From the NCBI RefSeq assembly GCF_000430845.1, contig NZ_AUMU01000016.1, positions 54,313-118,312 of the forward strand: a stretch of DNA of 64,000 bases, written 5' to 3'. Positions 34,492 to 45,269 of the stretch are shown piece after piece. The notes beneath the pieces are model-generated. The model did no database searches. It was not told the origin of the DNA and saw nothing but the letters and a program-made list of their open reading frames with translations. Position 1 is the stretch's first letter, and the number at the start of each line of letters is the position of its first letter. This stretch comes from Chryseobacterium gregarium DSM 19109 (GTDB taxonomy: Bacteria; Bacteroidota; Bacteroidia; Flavobacteriales; Weeksellaceae). Position numbers and translations under genes: made by a program.

Positions 34492-35253
34492 ATGAAAAAT
34501 ACGTATGAACTGCTCAGAACCTTACATCGCAAGGATATAAAACAGCTGATGGAATGGTCAATACAATTTAGCAGAGATGAGTTTATCTCCCGTTATAAGC
34601 CTACAATATATCTTTATCCGGACGGACAAAAAGAAACTTTTAAAAGCTTAAGCAAGCTGTTGAAATCAGTCGGGACATCGAAGAGGCTGGTAAAGATCCA
34701 GGAAGAAAGTATTTTAACGGCAATGTACCAAGGAATCCGGATCCCTGAATCCGAAGGAGATTATAAGTGCCTTTATATACATGAAGAAGATCATTCTTAT
34801 ATTCATTCCTATCGCTGGAAAGATGAAGAAAATTTCGATCGATATTTTTATCGATTTGGTTTAAATAATAAGGTGGAGCAAAATAGCAGTTTTATACACC
34901 CTGACCTGAAAGAGTTCTATCATGCATTAAAAAATGGGAAAGAGTACAATCGTTTATTCGGAAACTGGGTTCAGGAAAATAAAGACAGCGTACGTGAAAT
35001 TTATCTCTCATTTCCATCCAAACCGACATTAAAATGGATATTGGATAGTTTTCAGCCGATACTTACAGATGAAGTATATGCTCATTTGGCTCCGTTTAAA
35101 GATTTGCATATCAAAAATATTGGCTTTGACTCAGTCATGGAAAGAAATCCCAAAGTAACCTTCTACTTTTCTATATCTTTATCAGATTATTTTCCTGTCG
35201 ACCATACTGAATTGGTCAGACTGACCTCCGGCTCCTTTCATAAAACGACTTGA
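34492..35253 (+). CDS. Hypothetical protein, 253 aa, downstream of the three-gene operon
   Basis: Not recognised. Soluble alpha/beta protein without signal peptide, rich in Tyr and His (YKCLYIHEEDHSYIHSYRWK). Its end, KVTFYFSISLSDYFPVDHTE, reads like an edge strand and helix of a compact domain. It lies just after the terminator of gene 3, so it could be a chaperone, regulator or immunity partner of the operon; this is inference from position only. Confidence 0.6.
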   Translation: MKNTYELLRTLHRKDIKQLMEWSIQFSRDEFISRYKPTIYLYPDGQKETFKSLSKLLKSVGTSKRLVKIQEESILTAMYQGIRIPESEGDYKCLYIHEEDHSYIHSYRWKDEENFDRYFYRFGLNNKVEQNSSFIHPDLKEFYHALKNGKEYNRLFGNWVQENKDSVREIYLSFPSKPTLKWILDSFQPILTDEVYAHLAPFKDLHIKNIGFDSVMERNPKVTFYFSISLSDYFPVDHTELVRLTSGSFHKTT

Positions 35254-36936
<1,683 letters not shown>

Positions 36937-36943
36937 GATAAGC

Positions 36944-37200
36944 TCAATAAAATCTCTTTTCAACAACAATGTTGGTTAGGTTCTCCGGAAATACTGTTTC
37001 GGGTTTTAAATGAATGGTTACGGGTTTTGCCGGCTGTCCAGGAGAATGAAACCGTCCAGGTCACCACTCACCCGGGCATCCCAAGTTCCAGGTTTACCGT
37101 GTCTTCATCTGTGAACAGGAATGCTGAGATATCCTTCTCCATGGGCTGTAACCTATTGTAAATATCATAACTGGCAGTAATGCCAAACTTCAAAGCAGGG
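36944..37200 (-). pseudogene. Possible 3' remnant of a secreted or glycosidase-like gene
   Basis: On the minus strand, protein-like pieces occur in different frames: EKDISAFLFTDEDTVNLEL, SGDLDGFILLDS and PAKPVTIHLKPETVFPEN, the last ending in a stop at 36944-36946. Read together they resemble the C-terminal beta-domain of a larger enzyme. No intact frame exists; the 37068-37265 open frame alone is not convincing as a gene. Confidence 0.3.
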
Positions 37201-37317
37201 AGGCTTTGGATCGCGCAATTGGTTGTCAAGTACTTATAAATATAGATTATTAAATAAATAAACATTTAAAAAACCCCAGGCTTTTATTAAATTGTTAATT
37301 TTGATTGATTAAATTTC

Positions 37318-37776
37318 ATGATGATGAAAATAATAGCGTACCTGATCCTTTGTTGTTCCCTATATGGCTGTACACAATATGGCATTGTAGGGTATAAAAG
37401 CCGTAGTCTTGAGATAGCTGACTATTATTTCCAGGTGGGGTATTTAGTCAATCACAAACCAAAAATAAATGAATTACCGGGATCCTGTCTGGTTTTTTAT
37501 GTTCATGATAAACATCAGGTATCAAGGCATATAGAGGTCATCAGTGTACAGTCAAAAATATACGGGAAGTTAGAACCTTATCCTAATAAAAGCTTTACCG
37601 GTAAGGCTGATCATCTGTATCTGAAGGATATGGAATGGGAAAGCAGGGATAAAACCTTAAAAAAAATTACAACGGATACCATTACAGCAATCCTAAAGGA
37701 TTCCGATGAAAAAATTAAGACCATATCTTTTTATCATTCAAATCACCCGGAAAAATTGAATAATGTTTCGGATTAA
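37318..37776 (+). CDS. Hypothetical lipoprotein, 152 aa
   Basis: Type II signal: KIIAYLILCCSLYGCTQYG, with LYGC as lipobox (Cys18). The mature part is a soluble ~130-residue domain (IADYYFQVGYLVNHKPKINE, then CLVFYVHDKHQVSRHIEVIS). Not recognised. Outer- or inner-membrane anchored. Monocistronic. Confidence 0.75.
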   Translation: MMMKIIAYLILCCSLYGCTQYGIVGYKSRSLEIADYYFQVGYLVNHKPKINELPGSCLVFYVHDKHQVSRHIEVISVQSKIYGKLEPYPNKSFTGKADHLYLKDMEWESRDKTLKKITTDTITAILKDSDEKIKTISFYHSNHPEKLNNVSD

Positions 37777-37946
37777 AAATACGCTGTGATAACGGTCGAC
37801 AAAAACCTTATTACCGGCCTCTATAATCTGCTGTCATGGGTTTCAGGCAGCCGAAATCAGAAAATAACGGGTAGAGAAGGCCGGCGGATTCTTTATTTTT
37901 TTCGTAGTTTAACCACTGAAAACACCCATTCCATTTTATTTACTTT

Positions 37947-38807
37947 ATGAAAAAGTACCTGATCAACCAAAATGCGCTTTCCGATAAATTCTGGACTATA
38001 GAATACAGGGGCACCACCCAGACCATCCTGTTCGGCAAGACCGGAACCACAGGCCGGGAAACCGTCAAAGAATTTACCGATGAAGAAGAATGTATCCGCG
38101 AGTCTGAAAAGCTGATCAGCCAGAAGATAAAAAAAGGCTATACCGAAATCCGGGAAGATGACGAAACGCCGCAGAAAAAAGAACTTTCTGAACATGAAAA
38201 AGCGGATATTTTTTTCTGGGAAGCCATTGAAAAATCCAATAAACAAAAAAAAGCCCACTGGAGCGAATATGATGCGGAAGAGCATCTGGAAAATCTGACG
38301 GCTTACCTTTCAGGATCCGGGAAGGAAAGGCTGGTTCTTTTTGAAAAGACCCTGCAGGAAAAACTGAGTGCCCTGTACACTGCAGAAATCGCTGAGCTTT
38401 CCATTATTCTGGAATGTGAATTTACACGGGATAACGGAATCTATGTTTTTAACGATTCCCTTTCTGATGACGGGTTTATTTATTTCCGGTGCTGGCTTCT
38501 GTTAAAGGGAAAGGAATTTTTTGAGGACATTCAGAAAGACATCCAGTCATTCGTCAGCGGGAAATACAGTTTCAACATCGGCGACTGCTGGGCAGAAGGG
38601 CTCCTATATGTATCGGATGAAGCCTATTCCGAATACCATGACAATGAAGATGAATCAGAAATACGGGATACGGTTGACGAGCGCTATCCGCATCATCATT
38701 ATGACAGCCCGGAGCGGCAGATGAACCGTGAACCCAAAGGCGGCGCTGACCTGCAGGCGATGTACCCGAAGCTGGTCAGGGAAATCGGTGAACTGAGAAG
38801 GGGATAA
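37947..38807 (+). CDS. WGR domain protein with DUF4240-like domain
   Basis: 286 aa. Residues 1-70 are a WGR domain (KFWTIEYRGTTQTILFGKTG, then TTGRETVKEFTDEEECIRES). Residues ~75-215 fit DUF4240: DIFFWEAIEKSNK, LVLFEKTLQEKLSALYTAEI and the FRCWLLLKGKEFFEDI strand. The end is a His/Asp-rich linker (YPHHHYDSPERQM). WGR domains bind nucleic acid in PARPs and in several bacterial regulators; no catalytic domain is present here. Cytosolic; function unknown. Confidence 0.85.
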   Translation: MKKYLINQNALSDKFWTIEYRGTTQTILFGKTGTTGRETVKEFTDEEECIRESEKLISQKIKKGYTEIREDDETPQKKELSEHEKADIFFWEAIEKSNKQKKAHWSEYDAEEHLENLTAYLSGSGKERLVLFEKTLQEKLSALYTAEIAELSIILECEFTRDNGIYVFNDSLSDDGFIYFRCWLLLKGKEFFEDIQKDIQSFVSGKYSFNIGDCWAEGLLYVSDEAYSEYHDNEDESEIRDTVDERYPHHHYDSPERQMNREPKGGADLQAMYPKLVREIGELRRG

Positions 38808-38880
38808 CCCCGGCTCCGGCCGGTCTTATTTTAACAATCTTTAAAGACCAGGGTTAAGGTACTCATGATGTAGTAAGCAG

Positions 38881-39064
38881 TTATGACGCTTGGGTTTCTT
38901 CTGACGGTATTTGCGAAAGGTCAATACCCAGTGTTGTAAATCCCTTCACGCCCTCTTCAGTCATATAAAAATATTGGGCATCAGGTTTTTCTTTTGCCAT
39001 CCATCCTTTACGGATAAATTCTTTCAGGAGGAGGTGTCCCTAATTTCCCGACAATATGGTAAAG
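38881..39064 (-). pseudogene. 5'-truncated, frameshifted ArsR-type regulator remnant
   Basis: The minus strand from about 39064 reads ILYHIVGKLG and, one base later in another frame, HLLLKEFIRKGWMAKEKP, then YFYMTEEGVKGFTTLGIDL to a stop at 38881-38883. Together this matches the C-terminal wing/dimer region of ArsR-family regulators (H-x-x-G-x-L-G-x-x-L-L ... G-W ... Y-x-x-T-x-x-G). An extra G in a GGG run causes the frame change. The N-terminal DNA-binding half is missing. Confidence 0.5.
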
Positions 39065-39103
39065 AATAAAAATACAGTATAATGACCGGGAACCTTTAAA
39101 AAA

Positions 39104-39544
39104 TCATCGGACCAGAGAATAGATGACCACCCCGATTCCGGCATAGGCAATTACGGTAATAATATCGGCAATGGGTTGTGAAAAGCGTTTTTCCGCAATT
39201 TTCTCGCCATTGATCTGGTTCTTATGGAATTTCAGGATTTTTTCAGGATGACGGACCGGGTGGGCGACCAGGCTGTCGTTTTCCCACCGGTCAACTATTA
39301 TTTTATATGACCTGCCTTCAGCATTGATCTTATAATTTTTATTCGGGGCAAGTTTCTCCTGAATGTTGACCGGAACAGGGGTTTGCGGTGGATTCACCGC
39401 TGCAGGTGCGGCCTGACCGGGAGCGGTGCCTTTTTTGGAATCCTGCTGGCTGCCGGCCTCGGGATCTGCCTGCTTTTTTACCTGGTACGTATAGCAGCTG
39501 CTGAGAGAAAATAATATGATGATGAGATAAAGATTCTTTTGCAT
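39104..39544 (-). CDS. Hypothetical lipoprotein, 146 aa
   Basis: Signal peptide with lipobox: NLYLIIILFSLSSCYTYQV (Cys17). Residues 20-60 are a low-complexity Pro/Ala/Gln linker (GTAPGQAAPAAVNPPQTPVP). Residues 60-125 form a small beta domain (KNYKINAEGRSYKIIVDRWE), and the C-terminus has a hydrophobic helix, IADIITVIAYAGIGVVIYSL, that could be a second membrane contact. Not recognised; lone gene. Confidence 0.75.
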   Translation of the reverse strand: MQKNLYLIIILFSLSSCYTYQVKKQADPEAGSQQDSKKGTAPGQAAPAAVNPPQTPVPVNIQEKLAPNKNYKINAEGRSYKIIVDRWENDSLVAHPVRHPEKILKFHKNQINGEKIAEKRFSQPIADIITVIAYAGIGVVIYSLVR

Positions 39545-39758
39545 GGGCCAAATTTAAGAATTAAACGGAATATCCGGTAGTTTCTTATGAAAGATGCCGT
39601 TTAAAAAATCCGCTGTATGGGTCCCAACTTCTGTTTTTACAGGAATAAAAGAAATTCTGCTGCAAGTACGGGCAGGAATATTGCGGCCTTCTCCATGTTC
39701 AGTCAATGGATTGCGCAATGCCCTTTCCCATACCGGTTCTGCCGCTGCCTCGCTGCTA

Positions 39759-39800
39759 AAACAATACCTCCTGATTGATATCAATCAGGAGGTATTGTTT
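39759..39800. terminator. 42-bp perfect palindrome (hairpin)
   Basis: 21 bases from 39759 (AACAATACCTCCTGATTGAT after the first A) pair perfectly with 39780-39800. The flanks are A-rich on the left and TTT on the right, so it can end transcription in either direction. It lies downstream of the small minus-strand gene at 39896-40027 and upstream of the lipoprotein gene at 39104-39544. A cruciform is possible. Confidence 0.65.
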
Positions 39801-39895
39801 GGGTGTATCATCTTATGATGATGAAAAAAGCAGGATCATATCACGGTCCCATGGTTTTCCGGATGATCCTGGATCAGATACCATCGTTAATCCTA

Positions 39896-40027
39896 TCAGT
39901 CGCCCTTCTTATGTTTGTGGGGCTTTAGTGACAGATTGTTTTCAGGCGTTTCCTTGTTGTCTCTCTGGCGCTTATCCGTTTCACCGGTAGTGGCTGCCGT
40001 TTTCTTTGGTCCCGGTTTTATTCCCAT
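39896..40027 (-). CDS. Small Pro/Lys-rich protein, 43 aa
   Basis: ATG at 40025-40027, TGA at 39896-39898. The sequence starts MGIKPGPKKTAATTGETDKR and ends LSLKPHKHKKGD. Highly charged and disordered in appearance, no hydrophobic stretch. A frameshifted homologue lies at 27055-27194 with the same IKPGPK start, GETDKR middle and KPHxHxKGD end, which supports that both were real genes. Function unknown. Confidence 0.65.
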   Translation of the reverse strand: MGIKPGPKKTAATTGETDKRQRDNKETPENNLSLKPHKHKKGD

Positions 40028-40174
40028 AGCTGATGATTTTAAAGGTTACACATAGATCATAGAATTACCGGGTTTGTAAAAGCGGTGGGCTGTTGACAAA
40101 AGCGGTTTCCGTTTACAGTTTCCGGCAAAAGGCAGGCCAAAGGATACGGAAACAGGCCTTTCCGGCCACAAAAA

Positions 40175-40196
40175 ATGCAGGACTGTCGTCCTGCAT
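40175..40196 (-). terminator. Intrinsic terminator
   Basis: On the minus strand ATGCAGGAC, loop GACA, GTCCTGCAT followed by TTTTT. It lies 31 bp after the stop codon of the lipoprotein gene at 40228-40779. Confidence 0.8.
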
Positions 40197-40227
40197 ATAT
40201 ATCAAATCGGGAGATTTAATAAAAGGC

Positions 40228-40779
40228 TTATAATCCCAGGGTAATTTTAAAAACAGGCTTCAGGTTGACTTTCAGCTTATCCAGGCTTACGGTTGACCCT
40301 TTTACCTCCAGGATCAGTGAATTCTGTTTAGACTTCAGGTAATCGATCAGTTCAGTATCGACGGTATTGATCACCAGCTGGTTCGGATTGGTGTTGTTTT
40401 CAACGGTACCGACCAGGACTTCCGGCAAGTTAGGGGCCTTGATATAGATCTTCGCACCGCTGATAATGTCCAGCTTGTTTCCGAGATCAGAGCTGATGTA
40501 GTCGATGGAAAAACCGGTAAGCTTTGCGCTCTTCAGGTTATTGACGGACAGCTTGGAGTATTTCTCCTTGATAATGGCATCAAGATCCAGATCCAGGGCA
40601 ATTTCAGGGTAGCGCAGGTAAGACGTGGTAGGCACGGTCGCAAAGGGCAGCTCCTGCTCAACGGTTAACGGGATATCGAAAGGGACGGGGACTTCGATAT
40701 CATCTTTGTCACAGCTTACCAAAGAGATACAGCTTAACAAGCCTAAAGACCACACCAGGGTAAAGAATTTTTTAATCAT
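40228..40779 (-). CDS. Hypothetical lipoprotein, 183 aa
   Basis: Signal peptide (KKFFTLVWSLGLLSCISLVS) followed by LVSC (Cys23) as lipobox. The mature domain (~160 aa) is beta-rich and repetitive (KLTGFSIDYISSDLGNKLDI, then ILEVKGSTVSLDKLKVNLKP), reminiscent of all-beta domains such as LEA14-like or tubular lipid-binding proteins, but not assignable. Probably surface-facing in the outer membrane. Own promoter upstream and own terminator downstream. Confidence 0.75.
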   Translation of the reverse strand: MIKKFFTLVWSLGLLSCISLVSCDKDDIEVPVPFDIPLTVEQELPFATVPTTSYLRYPEIALDLDLDAIIKEKYSKLSVNNLKSAKLTGFSIDYISSDLGNKLDIISGAKIYIKAPNLPEVLVGTVENNTNPNQLVINTVDTELIDYLKSKQNSLILEVKGSTVSLDKLKVNLKPVFKITLGL

Positions 40780-41204
40780 AATACGTATTGTTTTTTTTCC
40801 TTCTGAACCAAATGCATGCCAAAACAGTATTGAAAAATTTGCAGAAGATTTTAAAAGGAATACTTTGAATCGGAATACCGTTCAGGAATGAGGCTAAAGC
40901 CCGGAAACCGAAGGCCCTGTTTTAATCTGAACTGTCCATGGAAGCAAGCCGGCGAAACCTTTTGTTTCCCTATAAGACAAGCATCCATTCCCGGAACAGA
41001 GCCCGCTATTGGGCATACGATAAAAATCCCCAGTGCTGAAAACCGGGGATTTTAATTCCTATAAGTAAATGGGTTACCTGTTTTACAATATCTAATGGAT
41101 AAGCCGGATTTCCTTTTTTTGCAATACCCTGCATGAATCCGGTGCTGCCTGAATATTCAATGAACACAAGGGCAAAGTGCTGCCGGCAGGAAAGGGCAGA
41201 ACTG
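40780..41204. other. Intergenic region of 425 bp
   Basis: No gene recognised; it contains the terminator at 41023-41053. A plus-strand frame at 41133-41333 runs into the YihY gene's opposite strand and is spurious. Confidence 0.45.
41023..41053. terminator. Intrinsic terminator downstream of the YihY-family gene
   Basis: AAAATCCCC (41023-41031) and GGGGATTTT (41045-41053) form a 9-bp stem around 13 nt, usable in both directions because of the flanking A and T runs. Confidence 0.7.
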
Positions 41205-42188
41205 TTAAATCATGGTTTCGTTTGCCGATGTGTTTGTCGGTCCGGTACGTTTGTTCACCGGCTCGGCACCGGCGACGACCTCTTTGGCATCTTCAGCCGG
41301 GACGACCTGCGGGCTCCATTTTGCATGTTTTGAGGGCTTGAGTGTATGTCCCATGGTTTTCGTATATACTTTGGTAAATTCCGCCCCGAAAAAAATAATC
41401 TGAAAGCTGTAATTGATCCAGAGGAGCAGTAAAATAATGGTTCCTGCCGTACCGAAAGAAGAACTGGGGTTGAAGGTCTCGAAATAAAAAGTCAGGATGT
41501 ATTTCCCGAGCGTGAAGAGCACTGCTGTTACGGCGGCCCCTACCCAAACCGATTTCCACTGCAGCTCAACATCCGGCAGAATTTTAAACATGGCTGCGAA
41601 CAGGAACAGCGTCACCAGCAGGCCCACGACAATATTGATGATGTTCACTAAGATCAGCGTCTCGAGCCCGAAACGGCGGATGACCCAATCATTGGCGAGG
41701 CCGATAAAAGAACTTAAAAGCAGCGTAATCAGCAAAAGAAATGCGATGACAACGATCATTCCCAGGGAATTCGCCCGGTCGAGAAGATATTTTTCCCAAG
41801 CTTTTTTCGGAGCTGCCGTCACGTCCCAAAGTTTGTTAAGGGATTTCTGGAACTGAAAAAACAAGGAAGTGGCCCCGAACACCAGCGTGACAATCCCTAT
41901 AATCTTCATCACGACGTTCTTTTTATCCACCATGCCTCCTACCACCATCTCTTCAAGGCTCTTCCCGACATCTTTCCCCATCATGCTCCCGATGAGTTTG
42001 GTTATCTCGCCCCGTACCGCTTCCTCGCCGAAGAAAATCCCGGTGATCCAAATCACGATAATGAGAAGTCCCGGAATTGAAAAAATAGCGCTGTACGCCA
42101 GGCTGGCTGCCTCCGTACCTAAATCCCGCGCGCTCCAGTCTTTATAGGTGCCCTTAAGGATTCCCCAAAAATTGTTCAGTATTTTCAT
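41205..42188 (-). CDS. YihY/BrkB family inner-membrane protein
   Basis: 327 aa with about six transmembrane segments: SLAYSAIFSIPGLLIIVIWI, VVIAFLLLITLLLSSFIGLA, LILVNIINIVVGLLVTLFLF, WVGAAVTAVLFTLGKYILTF and others. The family signature is present (SLAYSAIFSIPGLLI at the first helix; GTAGTIILLLLWINYSFQII near the end, then FFGAEFTKVYT). Members were once called RNase BN; the current view is an inner-membrane protein of unknown transport or structural role. The C-terminal ~50 residues are a charged, probably cytosolic tail. Confidence 0.9.
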   Translation of the reverse strand: MKILNNFWGILKGTYKDWSARDLGTEAASLAYSAIFSIPGLLIIVIWITGIFFGEEAVRGEITKLIGSMMGKDVGKSLEEMVVGGMVDKKNVVMKIIGIVTLVFGATSLFFQFQKSLNKLWDVTAAPKKAWEKYLLDRANSLGMIVVIAFLLLITLLLSSFIGLANDWVIRRFGLETLILVNIINIVVGLLVTLFLFAAMFKILPDVELQWKSVWVGAAVTAVLFTLGKYILTFYFETFNPSSSFGTAGTIILLLLWINYSFQIIFFGAEFTKVYTKTMGHTLKPSKHAKWSPQVVPAEDAKEVVAGAEPVNKRTGPTNTSANETMI

Positions 42189-42654
42189 AATTTATTTTTT
42201 TAGATGAAACTGTCAGCAACAGGCATGCTGCTGTAAGCGCTGTTGCGTTGTTTTCAAGACCTTCAAATTCCATACCTAGCTGAAGCGGACAGCAGAGAAA
42301 TACGATTTTTGGACACCGTTTTAATAGTCATGATATTCCCTGTTATTTCAGGATGAATCCGTTAAAATCAATAAAAATGATCTGATAAAGTTTTAAAAAC
42401 GGATCTTATTTGCTGCCCTCATCCTTTCAATAAGGAGATAATAAACGTACTTATTTTGTCGTGTACCAAAGCGTTTGCCATCACATGTAAAATAAAAATC
42501 CTCAACCGGAAAGTCAAGGATTTTATTTTCAAAATAATAAAGTGATTGGTAGTATCGTGGATGCAATTAATATGCCATACATAATTTGTTTGCCCTGTAT
42601 AATTGATGGCGGGACGCTCTCTCCATAACCTGAATTCACCGGCAAAAATAAAAA
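42189..42654. other. Intergenic region of 466 bp
   Basis: No gene. Contains the terminator at 42495-42524 and otherwise short A/T runs. Nothing else supported. Confidence 0.4.
42495..42524 (-). terminator. Intrinsic terminator of the DKNYY-type lipoprotein gene
   Basis: On the minus strand AAAATCCT pairs with AGGATTTT across 14 nt, followed by a T-rich tract (TTTATTTTAC). Confidence 0.6.
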
Positions 42655-43704
42655 CTAAACTTTATTTCCGGTCAGGACACTGAATTTATTGCCCGATCTG
42701 TCCTGGTAATAATTGCCTTTTTTCTTAAAGCTGGCCGCATCCACGCCTTTCAGCTTCTGTTTACGGTAATACACATTTTTTGCATCTTTCCCGAAATCAC
42801 GGCCGATCAGGATAAAGGTCTTTGTATCTGCACCCGGAATGATTTCCTGGTCATAGTATACATGGCTTTTATCTTTTGCATAAAAATTGCCCGCATAGAG
42901 GTCATCTTTATCATCCACCGTCAGCAGCTGAAAGGTAGCGGCATCAACATTCGCATCCCTGAAATTTTTACCCTGCACCAGAAGGGTTTTGTTATTGACA
43001 CAAATAATATGCTGATCGAGCACCCGGATGGTATCGATGGCATCGAAAGACCTGGCGACCACCTCTGAATCTGCGCGGAAAGAAGGGTAGTACAGAGTAT
43101 TCCCGATTCTCATATAATACGGGTTAACGGCTTCAACAGGTCCCGGGTTAGGCAGGATGGACTTAAATTTCCCGGTATCAGTGACGGTGTAAACAGAGTC
43201 CTTGTCTTTCATAAAAAAGCCATTGACAAATGCAAAAGTTTTCCGGTCGGCAGGCACCCTATCATAAGCGTAGAAGTAATGGTCTTTGTCCCTGGTCCAG
43301 TTCATATGTCCTTTTACCGGTTCATAGGTCCTGGGGTCTGCCCCTTTGATGATGTTAAAGCCCAGGGCCTGGTCGATATAATAGGCATGAAAGCGGTCTT
43401 TGGGGATCTGGTTTTCCACATAAAAGGAATTCCGGTCTGCCAGCTTTTGTTCCGTACTTCGAAAGTACACCGCGTCTTTATCCCGGGCGATATCCTCTGC
43501 CAGCACCTCGAATGATTGTGCATCAGCCTGCATCGGCAATATCCCGAGGCTGAACCAGTTGCCGTTCTGGCAATAGGATATTTTTCCTTTTGAATCGATA
43601 AAATAGGAGCCTGATTTTTGCCGGTCAACCGGCTTGCCGATATTCCGGCACGAGATACAAAACGTGAGCATGACACAAGCCAGCACAAAAGCATATTTTT
43701 TCAT
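42655..43704 (-). CDS. DKNYY-type lipoprotein
   Basis: 349 aa. Lipoprotein signal YAFVLACVMLTFCISCRNIG, with CISC (Cys19) as lipobox. The mature part is built from repeats of the DKNYY family: DKDAVYFRSTEQKLADRNSF, KDHYFYAYDRVPADRKTFAF, KDSVYTVTD, DKSHVYYDQEIIPGADTKTF and DAKNVYYRKQKLKGVDAASF. Each repeat pairs D/K-x-x-x-Y-Y with a short turn and a D-x-x-T/S-F block. Probably an outer-membrane-associated all-beta protein; ligand unknown. Confidence 0.85.
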   Translation of the reverse strand: MKKYAFVLACVMLTFCISCRNIGKPVDRQKSGSYFIDSKGKISYCQNGNWFSLGILPMQADAQSFEVLAEDIARDKDAVYFRSTEQKLADRNSFYVENQIPKDRFHAYYIDQALGFNIIKGADPRTYEPVKGHMNWTRDKDHYFYAYDRVPADRKTFAFVNGFFMKDKDSVYTVTDTGKFKSILPNPGPVEAVNPYYMRIGNTLYYPSFRADSEVVARSFDAIDTIRVLDQHIICVNNKTLLVQGKNFRDANVDAATFQLLTVDDKDDLYAGNFYAKDKSHVYYDQEIIPGADTKTFILIGRDFGKDAKNVYYRKQKLKGVDAASFKKKGNYYQDRSGNKFSVLTGNKV

Positions 43705-44203
43705 TTGTTTAGTGGTTAGGTGTTGTAATTATCATACGAATGTATAGAAATCTAATGTATTATTTACAACAAACGGAATAAATTACCCCGGTTTTTGCCC
43801 TATCCGGGGGGTAATTCAATATTCATTTCCGTTTTAGGGAAGATCATTGTCTATCCGTAACCGCAGGCCCGGATAAACGATACGGGCTGCCACTCAGGCT
43901 GAATTTCTTTTCGTTTTTCCGGAGACAGTTGGAAAATAAGTTGGTACAGGTATCATAAAAAAAGGAATTAAAATTTATTTTGGTGACCTGTACAAGGTAA
44001 AAGTGCTGACAGCTTAAGGTTTTCTGATAAAGCGGGGCGTAGGCCGGCATATTTAAAATAGACCCTCAGTCAGGCATGTTCCCGGTTGCCTCTGTCATTC
44101 AACGCATAAAATTTTGTATCTTTACCTGATGTGGTATCAAGATTGATAGTTCACAGTGCTCCTGAGACGGGCACAGCCCTTATCTGATAAAATCCTGTAA
44201 GAC
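43705..44203. other. Intergenic region of 499 bp
   Basis: No gene recognised. A minus-strand frame at 43844-44050 is not protein-like in context. It contains the divergent promoter region for the DKNYY lipoprotein and fdhD, without an exact -7 match (closest TATCTTTA near 44118). Confidence 0.4.
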
Positions 44204-45076
44204 ATGAAAGCCGGCACCGTGCAAAACAATTCCGTACAAAAAATAGAGATAGTGAAAGTAAAGGACCGCCTGAGCTTTGCGTGTACCGATGAGGTTTCCG
44301 TAGAAGAACCGCTGGAAATCAGGATTTCCTATGAGGCGGAATCCCGGAAAGTGAGCCGGAACATCTCCGTCACCATGCGGACCCCCGGGAATGACCCCGA
44401 ACTTGCGGTGGGTTTCCTGTTTACCGAAGGCATTATTTCAGCCCCGGAACAGGTAAAAACGGTCTGCCATCCGCAGGCCGCATGTTCAAGGACGGGTGAA
44501 AATACCGTCATGGTTGAGCTGGCGGGAGGCCATATGCCGGAACTGATGAATGCCGACCGTAATTTTTATACCACGTCGAGCTGCGGGGTGTGCGGGAAAG
44601 GGTCTATCGAATCCATCAGGACGGTCAGCATGTTCCGGGACCTCGAAAAAGAACCGCATTCCATAGCTGCTGAAACCTTGTGCCACCTGCCTGAAAAACT
44701 CCGGACGTTCCAGAGCAATTTCAGTGCGACCGGCGGCATCCATGCTTCAGGGATCTTTGACCTGAACGGGAACCTGCTGGCCCTGCGTGAAGATGTGGGG
44801 CGGCACAATGCACTGGATAAGCTGATCGGGAATGCTTTCATGGCCGGGCAGCTGCCGCTGAGCAGCCATATCCTGCTGCTCAGCGGCAGAGCCAGTTTTG
44901 AACTGATCCAGAAAGCCGCTATGGCAGGCATTTCCATAGTGGCAGCCATAGGGGCGCCGTCCAGCCTGGCAGTAGACCTGGCGAAGGAATCTGACATGAC
45001 TTTACTGGGCTTTCTCCGGGACAACAGGTTCAATATCTATGCTAAGAGCCGCCGCCTGGAGATAAAAACGGGCTGA
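44204..45076 (+). CDS. fdhD: FdhD, sulfurtransferase for formate dehydrogenase
   Basis: 290 aa. Family signatures: TMRTPGNDPELAVGFLFTEG near residue 60 and the C-x-x-C active-site motif TTSSCGVCGKGSIE (Cys127 and Cys130), then ATGGIHASGIFDLNGNLLAL and REDVGRHNALDKLIG. FdhD carries persulfide sulfur from IscS and inserts it into the molybdenum centre of formate dehydrogenase. It stands 194 bp upstream of the DUF7009 gene and the FdhF/YdeP oxidoreductase, its likely client. Cytosolic. Confidence 0.97.
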   Translation: MKAGTVQNNSVQKIEIVKVKDRLSFACTDEVSVEEPLEIRISYEAESRKVSRNISVTMRTPGNDPELAVGFLFTEGIISAPEQVKTVCHPQAACSRTGENTVMVELAGGHMPELMNADRNFYTTSSCGVCGKGSIESIRTVSMFRDLEKEPHSIAAETLCHLPEKLRTFQSNFSATGGIHASGIFDLNGNLLALREDVGRHNALDKLIGNAFMAGQLPLSSHILLLSGRASFELIQKAAMAGISIVAAIGAPSSLAVDLAKESDMTLLGFLRDNRFNIYAKSRRLEIKTG

Positions 45077-45269
45077 CAAGAATGAAATAAACGTATAGCC
45101 GCATCATGAAAAGGACTGAAGCCAACCGCAGTTTTATAAATAACTTTGCCGGTTCACGCTTTGCTTTCATTTTGCGTTAAAAAAAGAAGCATAAAAAAAA
45201 CAGAACTTTGCTTAAAAGTAACAAACACGATATCATGGATATTATTAAAATTGCTGAGGATTTACAGTC

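Noticed and set aside
37068..37265. 65-codon minus-strand ORF as an intact gene
   Set aside because: Protein-like pieces continue in other frames beyond its stop, so a decayed gene is more likely than a small intact one.
39594..39818. Plus-strand ORF of 74 codons
   Set aside because: It runs through the 42-bp palindrome; composition is not protein-like in context.
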